Positions 36,431-50,670 are shown, counted from the first letter of the stretch. The stretch: DNA of 64,000 nucleotides from Casuarina equisetifolia (GCA_028551475.1 CM052357.1:26557745-26621744), one strand, 5' to 3'. Made by a program: numbers and translations. The notes: generated by a model from the letters alone, not told the origin.

Positions 36431-37515
36431 AAAGAAATCCACAAGAGAGGGAGGCGCATCACAACTGGAGAGATTCAATCAAATAGAAGCATCTATAGAA
36501 GTAGCAGGCTGGGACCCACAACCATTCAAAATTGAAGATCCCAAAGCCGGGCAAGGAACATCGAAATCCAGGGGAGTGCAGAAGACAATGAAGCAGGGCA
36601 GAAGACAATGAAGCAGGACGAGATGACACCTCAACACCAAAAAAACAAAAAGCATAGATTTTTAGCAACATTCATTATATGGTCTTTTAATAGATTCATA
36701 ATACTCAAGATATTCTGCTATAACGAAACTACATATTCTGCATAGAAAGAAGGAAAAATATCCAATTCTAGATTAAAGAAAGTAAGGAACTTATCCAAGC
36801 CCAAGAGCAGAAGCTGAGGGCGTTGCCCGATTTAAACAGTCATACTGAAGTCCAAGCACACTAATTAACAACCAATCTCAGTATCCTCTTAAAACAGCAA
36901 GTTCACCAAGTCTACATTACTCAGCTCCTACTGCGGCGTCGATCCCTTAGGCCATTTCTGCATTAAGGTTCAGAAGAAACAGAAGATAAGTAAAATTAAT
37001 CAACAGTGTGGTCATGCTTTGCATGCATGTCAGTGTGGTCCAACAATTTAGTAGTTGAATAATCCATAAGCTACTGTCAAAGGAGGTCAAGTTAAGTTCA
37101 TGAAGTCAAGTTTGATGCTCCTGTCCAGCAGCCCAACTGAGAAAGTGACTGCCATAATTTCAAAATAAGCATAGAAAGGATAACACATAGAGGGACTCCA
37201 AGTTTTAACCAACCGACAGGAAAGTGGGAAATGAAAACCTACGTATACCAAAGGTAAAAAGTACAAAAAATATTAAGACAGAAAATTAAAAATGAATGGA
37301 CATGAACTTCAGCAGACAGCCACATGCGCACAAACATGCTCTGACGCTAGGACAGTTCAAATATGCTACTATTGATGCAAAAGTATCCAATATTTGAAGT
37401 CATGAATCCAGAAATTTATTGCCAGGCCATTAAACGAGTGTTAGCAACTTGCCACAAAAGAGCACCTTTTATTTAACTAAACTTCAAAAAATGCATACAG
37501 CCTAGCCAAGCACCC
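36431..37515. other. Spacer and probable 3' UTR of RSZ22
   Basis: No coding feature supported. The right part must hold the 3' UTR of the minus-strand RSZ22 gene that stops at 37516. A near-perfect direct repeat of GCAGAAGACAATGAAGCAGG occurs at 36578 and 36598. Confidence 0.5.
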
Positions 37516-40262
37516 TCACCCATTGGCATATGGCAATTCCTCCCGCCCACGATAAGGTGGTGACCTGCTGTAGCTGCGGCCACGAGGTGTCAAACTGCGG
37601 CGTCTAGGGGACCGTCCACGGGGACTGTAACTCCTGCTATACAGTAACAGATATTGTCAAATGCAGCTTACAGATTGATGCAATCTATTGATAGAACCTC
37701 ATACCCACCATCTCGCATTCCATTGCAAGCGATCAACATCAAACATGGGTATCAAATATGAAATCTATACAGCAACCATTATAGTAAAAATAGAAGACAA
37801 TCTTACCTTCGACCATAACTTGGGCTCCTCCGATATCGAGGGGGAGTGCGACTACGACGTCTTCCTGAACCAACCCGCAGACGGCATTCACGGGCAAAAT
37901 GACCAGGCTCACCACACTCATAACACTTCAAATCAGAGCCTCCAGAGCGACCACGACCACCTCCACGGCCCCCACCACCACCTCTAGAGTTGTGGGAAAG
38001 CTCAACTCTCCAGCCATTCTTGCCTGTTCGAAACAGGAAAATTAGAAACAACAGAAGTTTAACAACACAGGCTGAGCTAGAAAGAAGATACCTGCTTAAA
38101 AACAGAAAAACTTAATAATGACCAAAGTTCTATAGACTAGGCATGTTTCTGGCATAAAAACTGCTTTAGGATTTTATATATATATAGAAGGTACATCAAA
38201 GAAAATGCAGATAATATGGACTCCCAGAAAACAAGGCAGCATCAAGCACAACAAGTGAAGCAAAGCCTATAGAAGCAACCTCGAGAGACATGAGTTGCAA
38301 AAAGCATTTTACAGAACGGGACAGAACCATACCTGTCAGTCAATTTTCTGCTTTCGCAAAAGTTTTAGGGTTTAGTTTATAGAACTTTGCACATGGAAAT
38401 AAAGAGTTGGGGTACAAAACCTACAAAGCAGATGCCCTCTTAAGAGAGCTCATGTGTCCATGTCTGACTTTCATTGGACATGGATAGGCTAAAATATGGC
38501 AACATACATCCATGAACTTAAAATCGAATTTTAAAATCAGAAACCTTGAGAGATGGCTGAGAAACTGCAAATAAATGGCTACAGCCATATGCTTTTCTAT
38601 ACCCTATTGATTGAATATTAGCTACAGATTACATTTCATAATCTAAGCACTGCTATTACCTTCTAAATAAAAACATCGTGCACATAATAGAATAACTTAA
38701 AAAGAATATTTGCCAGTAATTATCAGGAAAAGCTGAAAAGGAGAAGTATTTATAAAAATCAATATTAGTTGATGATTGACATCAACTAACAATATCATAC
38801 CCTAACTTCTTAAAAATTGTTGTATCAACAAACCATATCATATTCTATCCTGGTCCAGTGTCAGTATGCTTCTTAGGAAGAAGACAAAAAACCAGCCATT
38901 AAATTCAGGACAAGGACCAATAGGGTAAAAGAGAACTTTCCAGACATACCATCTAGTTCACGGATGGCATCATCTGCATCCCTGCGGTCCTCAAAGTCAA
39001 TAAAAGCATAACCTGGTGGCCTCCGTGCAACCCATACACTGCACAGGAAATAAGTAACTTGAGGATAACACTAAAAGAACCAACCAATACTCATCAGGAG
39101 CTCCATAAATAGCTTCAAATTATGTTCTGCAGTTAACATCCTTCCAGAATTCAAACTTTGCATTACATTCCTGGTAACATGACTCAGCAAAGCAATAAGA
39201 CACAAGTCTCAAGGAAATTCACGTTTCTCATAATTATGGAGGAACATACTTGTGAACAGGCGAACCAATTTTGTAAACCATTCAAGTTTTCTAAAACTTC
39301 TTTACGTTAGTACCACTCAAACTGAAATTTATAGTTCGCTTACTTTACCATGGATTGCGTGAACAACTCTAAAACCACCAAAAAAAACTTGCATTTGTAA
39401 GAAATACGATATGCATAAAACAAAAGGTTTCAGAAACTCAATTCATGTGGTTATTAGAGAAATCCATAAACCTGATACAAGGAAATGCAAGTAACCAGCA
39501 AAAAACAGCAACGGATACAACCAACAAATTGACAGAAAATGGACAGATCCAGACATATAATAACCATATTCCTTCAGGAAAGAAAATCCAGTGGTGTAAT
39601 GAGTGTCACATGCACATAGATTCTGACAGTAAAATTTTCCAAAAAGCTTGGATTGGTAAATGTCATTTTTCTATTTAGCACTTACAAATACAAATGCATT
39701 TCTTTATTAAAAAGAAATCTTACTGTCAGCTCTACTTTTAAGCATAATGAAAGCCACACAAGAAACTAAAGCTTTAAGTGGTTGATCCTCAATACTCTCG
39801 TTTCAAAAGTGATACAAAAATGGAGTTGAGTACTTTCAACTCCAGCAGCAAAGGTAATTCCATGAATAACCATTGAACTGCTCACAACCAAACCACGTTT
39901 AAACTAACTGAACGATGTCAACCTATATAACATCCGATCCACGTAATTCATCTTAACTAAAGGCAAAAGCACAAAACATAACAGACAAGATTTCATCAAT
40001 TAACTCACAAAGCTAGTGCAAAAGAATAAGAAAGCATGCAGTAAATGAATGAAAAATAAGCAGCATTCAAAAAGAAATCTTAAAGAGTTAAGCTTTAACT
40101 ACTGAGAATTTCAATGTTAACTAGAAATTGAAGAAAAAAAAAAGAGGAAAAAGTGAGACAGAAATTATGCTACCTTTCAATAACTCCAAAAACACGAAAT
40201 TCATCTTCCAGATCCCGCTCAGTAACCCGTGGATCAAGGTTTCCAACGTATATACGAGTCAT
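37516..40262 (-). CDS. RSZ22: Serine/arginine-rich splicing factor RSZ22 (9G8/SRSF7-like)
   Basis: Nuclear SR protein acting in constitutive and alternative pre-mRNA splicing. Coding exons on the minus strand: 40174-40262, 38950-39038, 37807-38023, 37516-37633; 513 nt, 170 aa. All introns are GT-AG and phases agree. Start [18 protein letters not shown] gives RNP2 (IYVGNL). RNP1-equivalent [10 protein letters not shown] and [11 protein letters not shown] complete an RRM of about 70 residues. A Gly/Arg hinge ([15 protein letters not shown]) and one CCHC zinc knuckle ([14 protein letters not shown]) follow, then a short RS domain ([30 protein letters not shown]) ending in ELPYANG. One zinc knuckle separates RSZ from the two-knuckle RS2Z class. 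The protein looks intact. The long first and second introns are usual sites of regulated splicing in this family; that is family knowledge, not shown here. Confidence 0.96.
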
Positions 40263-40869
40263 TTCCCACCAAGAGCTGTTCACTCACCAAAAAAAAAAAA
40301 AAGAGAGAGAGAACCAAATCAATTTGTGATTCCCGCACACAGAACAATCCAAGATAATATGCAAGTTCGTAACTGTAAAAACTTCAACTTCTTTAATATG
40401 ACGAAATAGATTAATAGTCTCCAAGAATGCAAAACGAGTGCGCCGTGAGAATGAAGCTATATCATTCAGACATATTTGTCACTAATACACAAAAAAAAAA
40501 AAAAACAGCTTTCCAAAGGCAGAAACTTTTCCAAGATTCCTTCTCCAAGGAAAAAAACTTGTTGCGAAGGCTTCACTCGAAACACACTTTTCGCCTCGAA
40601 AGACAAAGAAATCGAAATTGAACGTCAAAGAAAACAAAAAAAAAAAAAAAAAACAAAACAAAACAAAAGAGGGCAACATACAAAAGAATTGTGGCTAATC
40701 CTGAATTAATAACACTGGCAATGGCGTAACCTGCGTATGCAGAGGGAGATCTGACCTGGAGCAAATCTGTAGAAAAACAGAGAAACCCTAGCAGAGCTCA
40801 CGTACTATCCCGGCGTTCCCCTATGCGCTCCAGTCCGCTTGCGAGGCAGCTAGGTCTTTTGATTTTATA
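40263..40869 (-). promoter_or_regulatory. RSZ22 core promoter, 5' UTR and probable UTR intron
   Basis: On the minus strand a TATAAAA box lies at 40863-40869, which would put transcription start near 40830. A telo-box-type element is present in the leader (AAACCCTA on the plus strand, 40783-40790), common in plant translation and RNA-processing genes. A likely 5' UTR intron runs from a donor CAG|GTCAGA (40755) to an acceptor AACAG at 40276, preceded by a T-rich/CT-rich tract (the A run and GA run at 40290-40312 on the plus strand), leaving a short leader before the ATG. Intron limits are inferred from motifs only. Confidence 0.55.
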
Positions 40870-43800
40870 GCGGTGAAATTAGTGCCCGAGTCCTTGTAAA
40901 ATTAAGTATTTTCTAGTTTGCCCCTAATCGACCAACAATAACTAGAATTGCATGGATTCGGGCCACAATTGGTAAAGCACAACTATAATTTTTTTTTTCT
41001 AATTACTTTTTTAATCTTACAACACACACCTAACTTACAAATGGCATTGAACCCATATTCTATTGTTGAAATTTTTACTAGCTCACCACTAAATTAATTG
41101 GTAAATGATTACAACTACAACTCATGGAAGAACCCCATAACCTACTATGATTTTTACTTCATAAAATAATTTAAAAACAAAATTAACGTGAAAAGGTGCA
41201 CAACTATTGGTTCAACCATTCACTTGATTTGGTCAATTGGATTATAAATACATTTGCATGAAATTAATAGAAAAAAAAAGTACTAAAAAGAATATTTATT
41301 TTTTAAGAATTTGATCAATTCAACAAGTAAAATCATTTCATTAACCTATTGATTATTGATAAACTAATTAATTTAATCCTCTTCAATTATCATGAGGTTT
41401 TTAGTGTGTCAATTGAATCTAACTAGATAACTTGATGGTTTAATTGGCTAATGTCACTAGTTTGATCTAGTTTTTAAAATACAAATCACCCTAATTCATA
41501 CTCCAAGTCAATCAAGAGCACAATTAAAAGGATTCAAATTCAAAACAATTGAATTGTAAGATCTTTCATATAATCCTTTTTTTTTGTGATTATATGGGTG
41601 TCCTTACAATCTCAACTACGCTTTATGGAGCAAATAAAATTTGTTATGCCATATAAACATTAATTACTTATAGAAAGAAAAATATAGAAATTTTTTGGTA
41701 CATGTTAGTGATATTTTCCCTTATTACCATACAAGAAAATAAAAATAAGAATCCAATAAAAATGCATTAAATTCCAAGAGGGTGGTTTTATTAGCCCTAA
41801 TTGATTATGATAGGATTGCTTTCACATAGTGCAATTGGTTACAATACTATTTCCTTTAAGTTGAGCAAAATAATATTTTTACTGTCTATGATCAAATTAT
41901 GATATAAGAAATATCTTTGAGTTGTCATAACAAAAATATTGAAAACAAAATCCTAATTAATGAATAAAAGAATATCTAACTTTGTTCTAAAACATTAATA
42001 TATACAATGCATCGCACCTCAAAAAATCGACCCAATGAATTAAATATCATGATCAACAATAGCCAATAAGTAATGGAAAAGAATTTTCATCAGTTTTTCT
42101 TTCCTATAAAATCTAAGCACTTCACATAAAAGGAAAACTTTATATGAGATTTAAAGGTCAACTAGAAACACATATACTCTAATTCATAGGGAGGATGGTA
42201 ATCCAATGAAGTGGATGGATGGTAATTAAGGGTAAAAGGGGATGGGTAAGTGAGATAGATATTTGAAAAAGGACTTGGGAAAAAATCCAAGTAATTTTCT
42301 TTTGCCTTCAATAGCGCCACGGACAAGCACTTATAAATCCCCACTAAAATAAAAATAAAACACAATAAATGAAGGCTATGAAAAATATACCTCACACGTT
42401 GGATGGAGGTTATAGAGGTAATCTTTATAATCAATCTCTCCCTTTTCTCCCTTCACATTGTCTCATTTTGTATCATGGCTTGACATCATGTTTATTAATG
42501 CCTTTCATTTTGTGTATACTAGTTTATATGTTATGATCCTTAACCTTTTTAGCCCCTAAGCCCATCGTTTTCTCTTTCTTTCTTGCTAAACTCTTCTCCC
42601 ACACCCTCCCCCCCCCTCCCCCCCTTTTTTTTTCCTTATCTCAAGAAAGAACCATCTACTCCTCTTTTATCTTTTTTTTTTTTAATTATGCGCATTTCAC
42701 ATTAAAATGATGTAGAAAGTTTTATCTTTACTTCACTAGTGGTTCACAGCTCCTTTCCTTCTCAGATTTTTTTTTCATCTTCTTTGTTACATATGTGTAC
42801 AAGAAAATATTTATTCTTTTCTTCTTGTTGATTTTTCTTTTTCTTTCTAATTATCTATTCTTTAAGCATTGATACTTCATTTTTCTCTCTTATTACTAAA
42901 TTCTTTAGTTCTATTCTTGTTTTTTGAGTTAAACATAAGTTATGGTCTTCTATTTAGTTTGAAAACTAAGGTTGAGCTTGGTAGTAATCCAAATTTTATG
43001 TAAACAATTTTCAAGAAAAGATATGTTGACATTTCACAATTAGATCCACTCTTGTTAGTAATGCAACTGTTAGACAACATATTCTTTTAAGATTATATCT
43101 AGCTTCTTAGATAAACACCATGATTTCTCGGTTGTTTAGATTCTACCCTCCCTCGAATGCTATTCATCCCACTTCTTTGCAATCCCTAAAACAACTAAAT
43201 ACAGGTGGAAAAAATAAGTAAATGGGTTGGACCCTTACAATTACATTCGGCCCATCATAACAAATCCATATGAAGATACAAAACTCAGGCCCGCAACACC
43301 AGGAAGTTTCAACATAGACAGACATGTGCGAAGAAGTCTTTATATTTCTGGATTTTGCAGTCAGAATTTATGGAGGAACGTTGAAAGGAATCGGGATCAT
43401 TAGCAGCCGTACGCAATACTTTGTTGTCTTTCTGAAGTTATAGCTAAAGGCCGATGCAGATTACAGATTCATGATGCTTAGTAACCCCACTGCAGTCACT
43501 AATCGCTGATTTTCTTAATTTAGAACTAAAATTTTCATATCAAAACAAGATTTTACTCGTCGAAGTAAATTGGTTGATTAGTCATACAAAGTGAGAGTTT
43601 CACGAGTTGGTAAAAAGAATGACAAACTCTAACATTGATGAACAATACAAACTTCTGTTCTAATTTATGATTGCCTATGTTACTGAACTTAGGTGATTAG
43701 CTTAGAAGAAAGTTGAGAAAAAATATGGACGAAAAAAAAAACTCTAAGTTCTCTTTGGAGGATTTAAAAGATTCCATAAACCAGAAAAAAAGAAGAAGCC

Positions 43801-46800
43801 AAACTACGTTTCATGACAAATTTTTTTTTTTTGTACCTTGACCATTTTATTGATCACAAAAGGTATGGTAGAAGATCATATCTTCTCTAGAAATGCAATA
43901 AAATCATTACATTTCTTAACTCTTTCAGACTTTACTTGGGTATATATTATATTCATAGTGATAAACGACTTTAATGCAATGCACTATCATTTTTTATCAA
44001 GATGCACGATCACGTGGTATAAATATTCTTAATATTCATATTGGGGAGTTTAGATAGTTATTAGGGATATGACATTTCAGTTTCAAAGTTTTGTTTCATG
44101 TTTCACAACAAAATAACTCATAAGCTATGTCGTATATGAATAGAAAGTATTGTTTTATATACCTTGAATCCTCTCTATATTACCACAACATCATATACAA
44201 CTGGTAACTCAAATGTTTGACTCACTAATTATATGAGATTGTAGTAATTTATAGCTAACCTCCTCACTTACCTAACCAGCCAAGCAAAAAACAGCAAATG
44301 TAGGAGAAATATTCAGAACTTGAATGAAGTCATGCATCGGGAAAGTAAGCTCGACGTCCTTTAGTTTGACGGACACTTTATCGAACTCATGTCTTTCTCT
44401 GGGGAAAGCGTTGGCTAAAGGTGGAAGGCAGAGAGATCCGTGAACTGAGTAGTACTGCATCAAACAGCCCGAGCAACGTTTTAAGCACGTGAATATTCAG
44501 ATCGTGAGGGCAATAATACGTCAAGAATCTGGTTGTAGACTGACTGATTCAGAACACTGAAGAATAAAAGTGGCTTTTGGGCCATAACAAGAACGACATA
44601 ACATGGAAAGTTTTAGTAAACACTTTCATGTAAATTCTCTAGAAAGATTATGTATTCTTTGCCGTACACTTGATGAATTATCTTATTGACTCCAGAAGCC
44701 TTCCCCTTGCCACCGGAATTTCATTTAATGCAAGATGTCAGGGATCGTACGAGGAAAAACAGCTTGCCACCGCCCACAGCTTACATCGGTCTGACCCAGA
44801 CAGTGAATGGCTTCAAGACAAGGTATCATCGATTTTGTAATGTTGCCGCCCTTTGTCCCACCCGTGAAGAGGAGGAGCAGCGTCACGCCCTTTCTCCTGT
44901 AAAATTCAAAACATTTTTACGCAGACCTGCGACGCGCCAGAAAGTGAACCAACACACGAGAGCCTCGGAAAGAACAACATTTTCTTTCTCAAAAAGCAAC
45001 AAGAAAACGGTGAACGAAAAAACAAAAAAAAAACAAAACGGTGAACAAGTACTACTATGCTTCTGCTAAAAATAAATAAATTATCCAATTCAAATTTGAT
45101 CCAATGGGAGATTGGTATATAATTTTTTGGTTATTATTGTTGAAAGTAAGTTTAAAAAATTACAAAGAAAAAAATCATCCTTGATTTTAATATCATATTA
45201 TAATATAAATTTTTATTTTAAAATTTTAAGATATTAAATAAAAAAATATCATATTTATAAGTTCAACAATACATCTTACATTTTTAATATGGGACAATTC
45301 TCATTTTTAACAATTATGTCAAACTTTCTAACAAACGAAATGTTCCCTCCTATACTTGTAATTCAACTTGTTCCAACCTAACTAATCAATCCCTCGAACC
45401 AGATAAGAAACAACAAATGTGGCGAGACTCATCACACTGTGGGTTTCTTTCTCCCTGTTGTCCCCGGTTTGAACTTTCCATTAAAGAAGAAGATGGACTT
45501 TCAGTGATTATAGTTTAACACTATGCTGGAAATACTGGAGATCGGTTGAAACCAAAACTCAAATGGATGGAAGTGATTGAAATCTGGAGATCGGTATTAT
45601 AGGATCGAAACTCAAATCTTACTATACATGTAGTATGAATATATATATATATACACACACACATATTTCTTCTTTAAATTCTTACCTAGTTTTCACCGTG
45701 ATTTCTTCCCTCTTAGCAACTTCTAAAATTCTTCTTTCTTAATGGGAGTAGCTACTGTTCCATCCTATCAATACACTTTGCGCTCTCTCGTAAATTCCAC
45801 CAACTACACTTGCCTATACTCCTATAATCCTATACTCAGAGAGTAATATATGGAATATAGGAGAAAATAGCATCAACTACTCTTCTTTACTCATTTGCTC
45901 TCGAGCGCAATTAACCACCATAAATGCCATCAATTTCAACTTGCAGTTTATATTTGCAGGTATTGATGTTAAGTAAGCATGTGGAGATAATATCCCGCAT
46001 CAACAAACAAGTCTATTGAAAGCTTAAATTTTATCTTCCCTTTCTTTGCATATTATGGACAAAAATATCAAGAAGTCCATTAAAAACTTAATTTATCTTT
46101 CACCTCTTTTCTCATTGACAATGACTTTTATGAAAAGTGTTTTTTCACATTTAGGATGAGGAAATATATTAAGTCCCACATGAAAATTTTCATTGCATAA
46201 AAAAGTAATTTATAAAAAAATAAATTTCTCTACTTAATATCTTAAAATTTTAAATTTGTACATAAACTACTCTTTGTAATTGTAACAAATGATGCATATA
46301 TTTTGTATTTATTGTCCTTTAATTATCACGTCATTTCTAACAGTTTTGAACGGTAACGGACGTTAACTCATCTTCTAAGAAGCACGAATAATCGGACAAA
46401 AGGAAGAGAAAACAGGTCATCCAATTGAGATTAAACTGCTCCCAAGTAGCCAAGAAAACCGGATCCACTTTGCCAGTGCAAAGATGGTTATTCCATGAAC
46501 GTGAAATAAAGCCTTCTTGTCTTGGATATTTATTAAGGAAATTACCTTCTAAAAGCAAGTGTATCGGATTTAGTAGAATTTTTTTCTAAGTCAAGGGAGG
46601 ATCCACCTGATGTTTACGTTATTGGCAAGTAAGTTTGCCTAGAAAATCGTGCTCCCATCAGTAATTCTTTTCTATGATTGCTTCTATTCCCACTCGAAAG
46701 TAAACGAATTGATTATTTTCTGTCTCTTTATGGACCTCCTCAATGCCTCACGCTGAAATGCGTGATTCTTGTCGTTTCTGTCTGTCTCTCTCGTTTAAAA

Positions 46801-46849
46801 GAAGAAGAAGCAACAAGAGGAGAAACAAGCTCTGAGTTCTAGTTTAAAA
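40870..46849. other. Large intergenic region, no gene supported
   Basis: Very AT-rich from 40980 to 44270, with homopolymer tracts (C-run/T-run near 42606-42635) and no domain-bearing frame. Between 44272 and 45069 base composition rises and two frames occur: 63 codons on the minus strand (44272-44463) and 127 codons on the plus strand (44686-45069, basic, with A-rich low-complexity sequence at its end). Neither matches a family I recognise. An (AT)n(AC)n microsatellite lies at 45639-45664. The last few hundred bases before 46850 hold the glycosyltransferase promoter, with a CT-rich leader at 46775-46795 and an AG-rich leader at 46800-46830. Confidence 0.5.
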
Positions 46850-48265
46850 ATGGCATTCAAGCCTCACGTCGTCATCTTCCCCTTCTTGTCTCAAGGCCAC
46901 ATGATGCCTCTGCTTGATCTTTCAAAGGAACTTAGCTACCGGGGATTGACGGTGACAATCATAACGACCCCAGCCAACTCCTCCTATATTTGGTCATACG
47001 TCTCAGAATACTCGAACATCCATCTCAGGGAAATACCATTCCCTCATGTCCAAGAAATCCCTAAGGGCTGTCAAAACACGTCCCAACTTCTCTCTCCTAA
47101 CCAGCTGCTCCCATTCGTTGTAGCAACAAAGCACCTTCAAGCACCTTTTGAAGAAGCTCTTAAAGATATGTGCAAGCTTCAAGACCAACCCACTTGTGTT
47201 ATTTCTGACACATTCTTAGGGTGGACAAATGCGACGTGTCGGGCTTTTGGTATCCCCCGGTTGGTTTCTCACGGAATGGGGGTGTTTGCGATGGCTGTGA
47301 AGAAATCTTTATCCATTCACCAAAGTCATAAATGGCTGAAGTCCGATGCAGAACCTGTGGATGTAAAAGGAGTGCAAGTTCCCTTTACTCTCACAAAGGC
47401 GGATTTGCCAAACTCACTAAGGCAGATGGATACTTCCTGGTCGCAGTTCTTTGTGGAAGCTGAAAAATCTGACTTGGAGAGTTGGGGAGTGGTTGTTAAT
47501 AGCTTTAGCGAGCTAGAAAAAGACCACGTTGCCTCATTGGAGTCTTTGTATGGGAATGAGACCAGGGCGTGGTGCGTTGGTCCTCTTTTTTTATACGATC
47601 AGATGGAGGGCGCTGTGATTGAGACAAGTAAGCCGACCCCTTCGACAGAATGGACCAATTGGTTGAACCAGTGTCAGCACGAAAAATCGGTGATATATGT
47701 CGCATTTGGGTCCCAGGCTGATTTGTCTGGTAGCCAGCTTGATGAATTGGCTAAAGGGTTGGAACTATCGGGGGAAAATTACTTCTGGGTTGTCCGATCA
47801 AAGAATTGGGAGCCGCCGAAGGGTACCGACAAACGGAGAGGACTTATTACCAAAGAATGGGTGGACCAGAGATGGATCCTGGCCCATCGTGCCATTGGGG
47901 GGTTCCTGAGCCATTGTGGATGGAACTCAGCATTGGAGAGCTTGTCTATGGGGGTTCCAATTCTGGCGTGGCCCATGCAGCATGAGCAGCACCTGAATGC
48001 CAAGTTCTTGGTGGAGGAGGTTGGTGTGGGACTCCAGGTTCCAACTGGTAACGGGGACTGGAATGTTGTGAGGCGTGAAGTGATCAGCGAAGCGGTGAAA
48101 GAGTTGATGGGAGGAGAAAGCGGCAAGAAAGCAAGAGACAAGGCAATTGAGGTGGGGAAAATGGCGAAGAGAGCAGTCCAGGCTGGTGGGTCTTCTTTCC
48201 GCTGCTTGAATGAGCTAATCGAGCAGCTAAGTCAGACGAGCTGTCTTTCCCGGAAAGGGTGAGAT
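46850..48265 (+). CDS. UDP-glycosyltransferase, family 1 (UGT90A-like)
   Basis: Cytosolic enzyme that moves a sugar from a UDP-sugar to a small acceptor such as a phenolic, flavonoid or hormone. Single exon, 470 codons plus stop, normal for plant UGTs (450-490). The first ATG lies in a usual A-rich context after a purine-rich leader. Seen: N-terminal PFLSQGHMMPLLDLS with the catalytic His17; D120 in VISDTFLGW as the usual charge-relay Asp; VAFGSQADLS start of the C-domain (about 284); and the 44-residue PSPG box W337-Q380, with HCGWNSALES, GVPILAWP and terminal HEQ. Trp at box position 22 and Gln at position 44 suggest UDP-glucose as donor. The box opens WVDQ rather than WAPQ, as in UGT90-type proteins. 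The loop before the box is a few residues shorter than usual. The acceptor cannot be deduced. Antisense and +1 frames inside it are shadows. Confidence 0.95.
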
Positions 48266-50670
48266 TGAGTAATGTGGCTGCCGTTTTTAAGAGAAGATTG
48301 AATGCAGAACAGGACAAAAGGTGCAGGCCCATTAAGACAAAGGTGCTGTTTCACCAAGATGTGCAGAGAATGGTCCGTGACTAGCGTGCAACCTATAAAA
48401 AAAAAAAAGAAAATGAAGATCAAGCGTGCTGGAAGAGATGGTGCAGTCTGGAGAATTAGACGAAATTTTTTTTTTAGTTGAATCTGAAAAGGTAACTCTT
48501 ATATTTTCAGAATCTGTGACTGGCTTTCTTTAATTGTGTTGCTTGTAGTTGTTTTTCTGTGACGTTTTTTAACACTATCTAAAGTTCTGTAGGATTTTCT
48601 ATGTGGTGAGCATTTTCATTGTATGCTTTTATAATATTCTGAAACTGTTCTTTGGTTCAATCCGTTCTGAGTTTATATTCTTAGACAGCTAAATCAAGCA
48701 CTTTCCCATTCTAAATTTCATCAAAAGCACCCATCGTTGAATTTTAGCAGCGTGTCCGATGTTATGTCGACTCAATAAAATAGTATGCAATGAGCCTTAT
48801 TGTGACAAAATGTGATTCAGGATTGCATCTCGACGCTCAGACGTGGAGGCAAAATGTTATATTGTCCCCATACCATGTTAACCTTGTTTTGTGAATGTAG
48901 TCGCTTATTCTGATACCACAAACAGGTCAACATGTTTTGGCGTTTCTATAAAACTGGCAAACTCTAGACGCTCTATATTTGTCAAAATGCAGCATAACTA
49001 AAGAGTCCATAAGGATAAGGAGGAAGAAACTAGACTTGCATCCTTTTCAAAAGCTGACTTAAGAAAATGAAGCATTTTCTTTTGTTTAAACAAAATCTCA
49101 AATCAATTCCTCAATAAGGTGGGATCATTATTGTCCATGTAGTAACGAGACCATGTCCGTGCCTCATTACAGAGGAAGAACTGCGGCCGTCCGTTACAGC
49201 AGAGTAAGAGTAAATACCTCTGGTTTACAGTGGAGGCGGAACACGAGCGCTTTACAATAGAGGAGCAGCGTCCAGCTTTTGTTGTAGGGGGATGGAAATT
49301 CAGACCTAGAAACACCGGTTTTGTGCAATTGGGGTTTGACTCCTTTTTAGTTTGGCTCACTAGGGGCGCTGACCGGGAAATTAAGCTATGAATGTAGTAA
49401 AAACACATCGCTTAAAGAGAAGACGTGTGTCAATAATACATTTACATATTGATTGGATTGAAGTACATTCTATGAGAACTGGATGGTGTTGTGCGGGTTC
49501 AACCATATTAGTAATTTGTTGTAAGTATGCCGTGCTGTGATGTGCGGTCATGTTGCTAAACAAGAGCATTGAGGAGTTACGGTGCTGTTATGGAGCGAGT
49601 GCGTGTGCTGCTATGTTGTGGAACAAGTATGTTGAGAAATGTGTTGTGCTGTTATGGAGTAGCGTGGGTTGTGCCAGCCAGCCAACGTCTTTGTTCCACC
49701 AAATTTACTATCACACCAAAAGAGACACACGCAAGAGCTGTTTGCAGATAGATGGAAGGCCAAAGGTTTCGAGTAACCCACAGATTTGGATTCCTAAGAG
49801 ATTTTTTTGTACACTCTTGACTGAGCTAAAAAATTCTTAGTTTGAGGAAGAGTTTACTAGATTCTCATATGTATTTGAGTCGTATTGTGAACAGTTCTAA
49901 TGGGATGCCTGCATCAGTGAGCTTGTTTAGGATAGGTCGTAGTTTTGTAAGGATGGAAAAGCTCTTACAAGGGCTTCGGTTTGTCAGATAAAGGCAGCTT
50001 TTGAAATTCAGAAACAAGTTGTGTTTTTTCCTATGACAATAGAGGTACTTGGTGTCACCCTAACGATGCTAAAATCCCAAATTGTCCAAACTTCCATAAT
50101 GGGTTCCCATGAGGGTTAGCACGTTCGTTTGTTTGTGATTCAGTTGGGTGCTCAAACCTTTGTGCACATAACACTATATTGCTCTTGGTTAAAGAGGAAG
50201 TCGTGATTTGAGGGAAAAAAAAAATAGCTTCTTGTGTGACTCTTTTCATTATAGCGGGGAAAGGACTGCTTTAATCACATTGATTAAAGGACGGTGGATT
50301 GAACCGAACCGCTTACATTGAAGTTTTGACTCTTATATGTGTGCCGTCTCGTGGTTTATATTTATTGATTTGCATCCACATACTATAGAACTGATTTTAT
50401 CTTGTTGAGAAATTCGATTCCCCCATTTGTTATTAAAGTGCCTTATTGTTACTGCATATATACCTCGCTGATAAGTTGATACTATTAGTTTTATGGCATA
50501 AATTAGTCTGCTGTGTTCAACGAGTTAAAGGATTTTAAATGTTAAGTAAAAACAGTCCAAAGCTGATTTATATTGTTAAATCATAAACCCTCTTCGGTTG
50601 CATCACATACTACACCTTTTTCTCTCTCTTAATGAAAATTAAGAGAAGTGACTTCAAAGTTTCGAGATCC
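48266..50670. other. 3' flank of the glycosyltransferase and unassigned spacer
   Basis: The first few hundred bases probably contain the UGT 3' UTR. From about 49100 to 50240 composition is more gene-like and short frames occur on both strands (49103-49408 minus, 49550-49840 plus), but stops break every frame and no motif is recognisable. A loose internal repeat (GTGCTGTTATGGAG at about 49581 and 49648) is visible. This could be an old gene or transposon relic. Confidence 0.4.

Noticed and set aside
37688..37987. 99-codon plus-strand frame rich in His
   Set aside because: Antisense shadow of RSZ22 exon 3 (Gly/Arg hinge and zinc knuckle), running on into intron 3.
40427..40764. Overlapping Lys-rich and Phe-rich frames on both strands
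   Set aside because: Produced by poly-A runs in the RSZ22 5' UTR intron; low complexity, no domain.
47003..48423. Several frames antisense or out of frame to the glycosyltransferase
   Set aside because: Shadows of a 470-codon gene with a complete PSPG box; no independent motifs.
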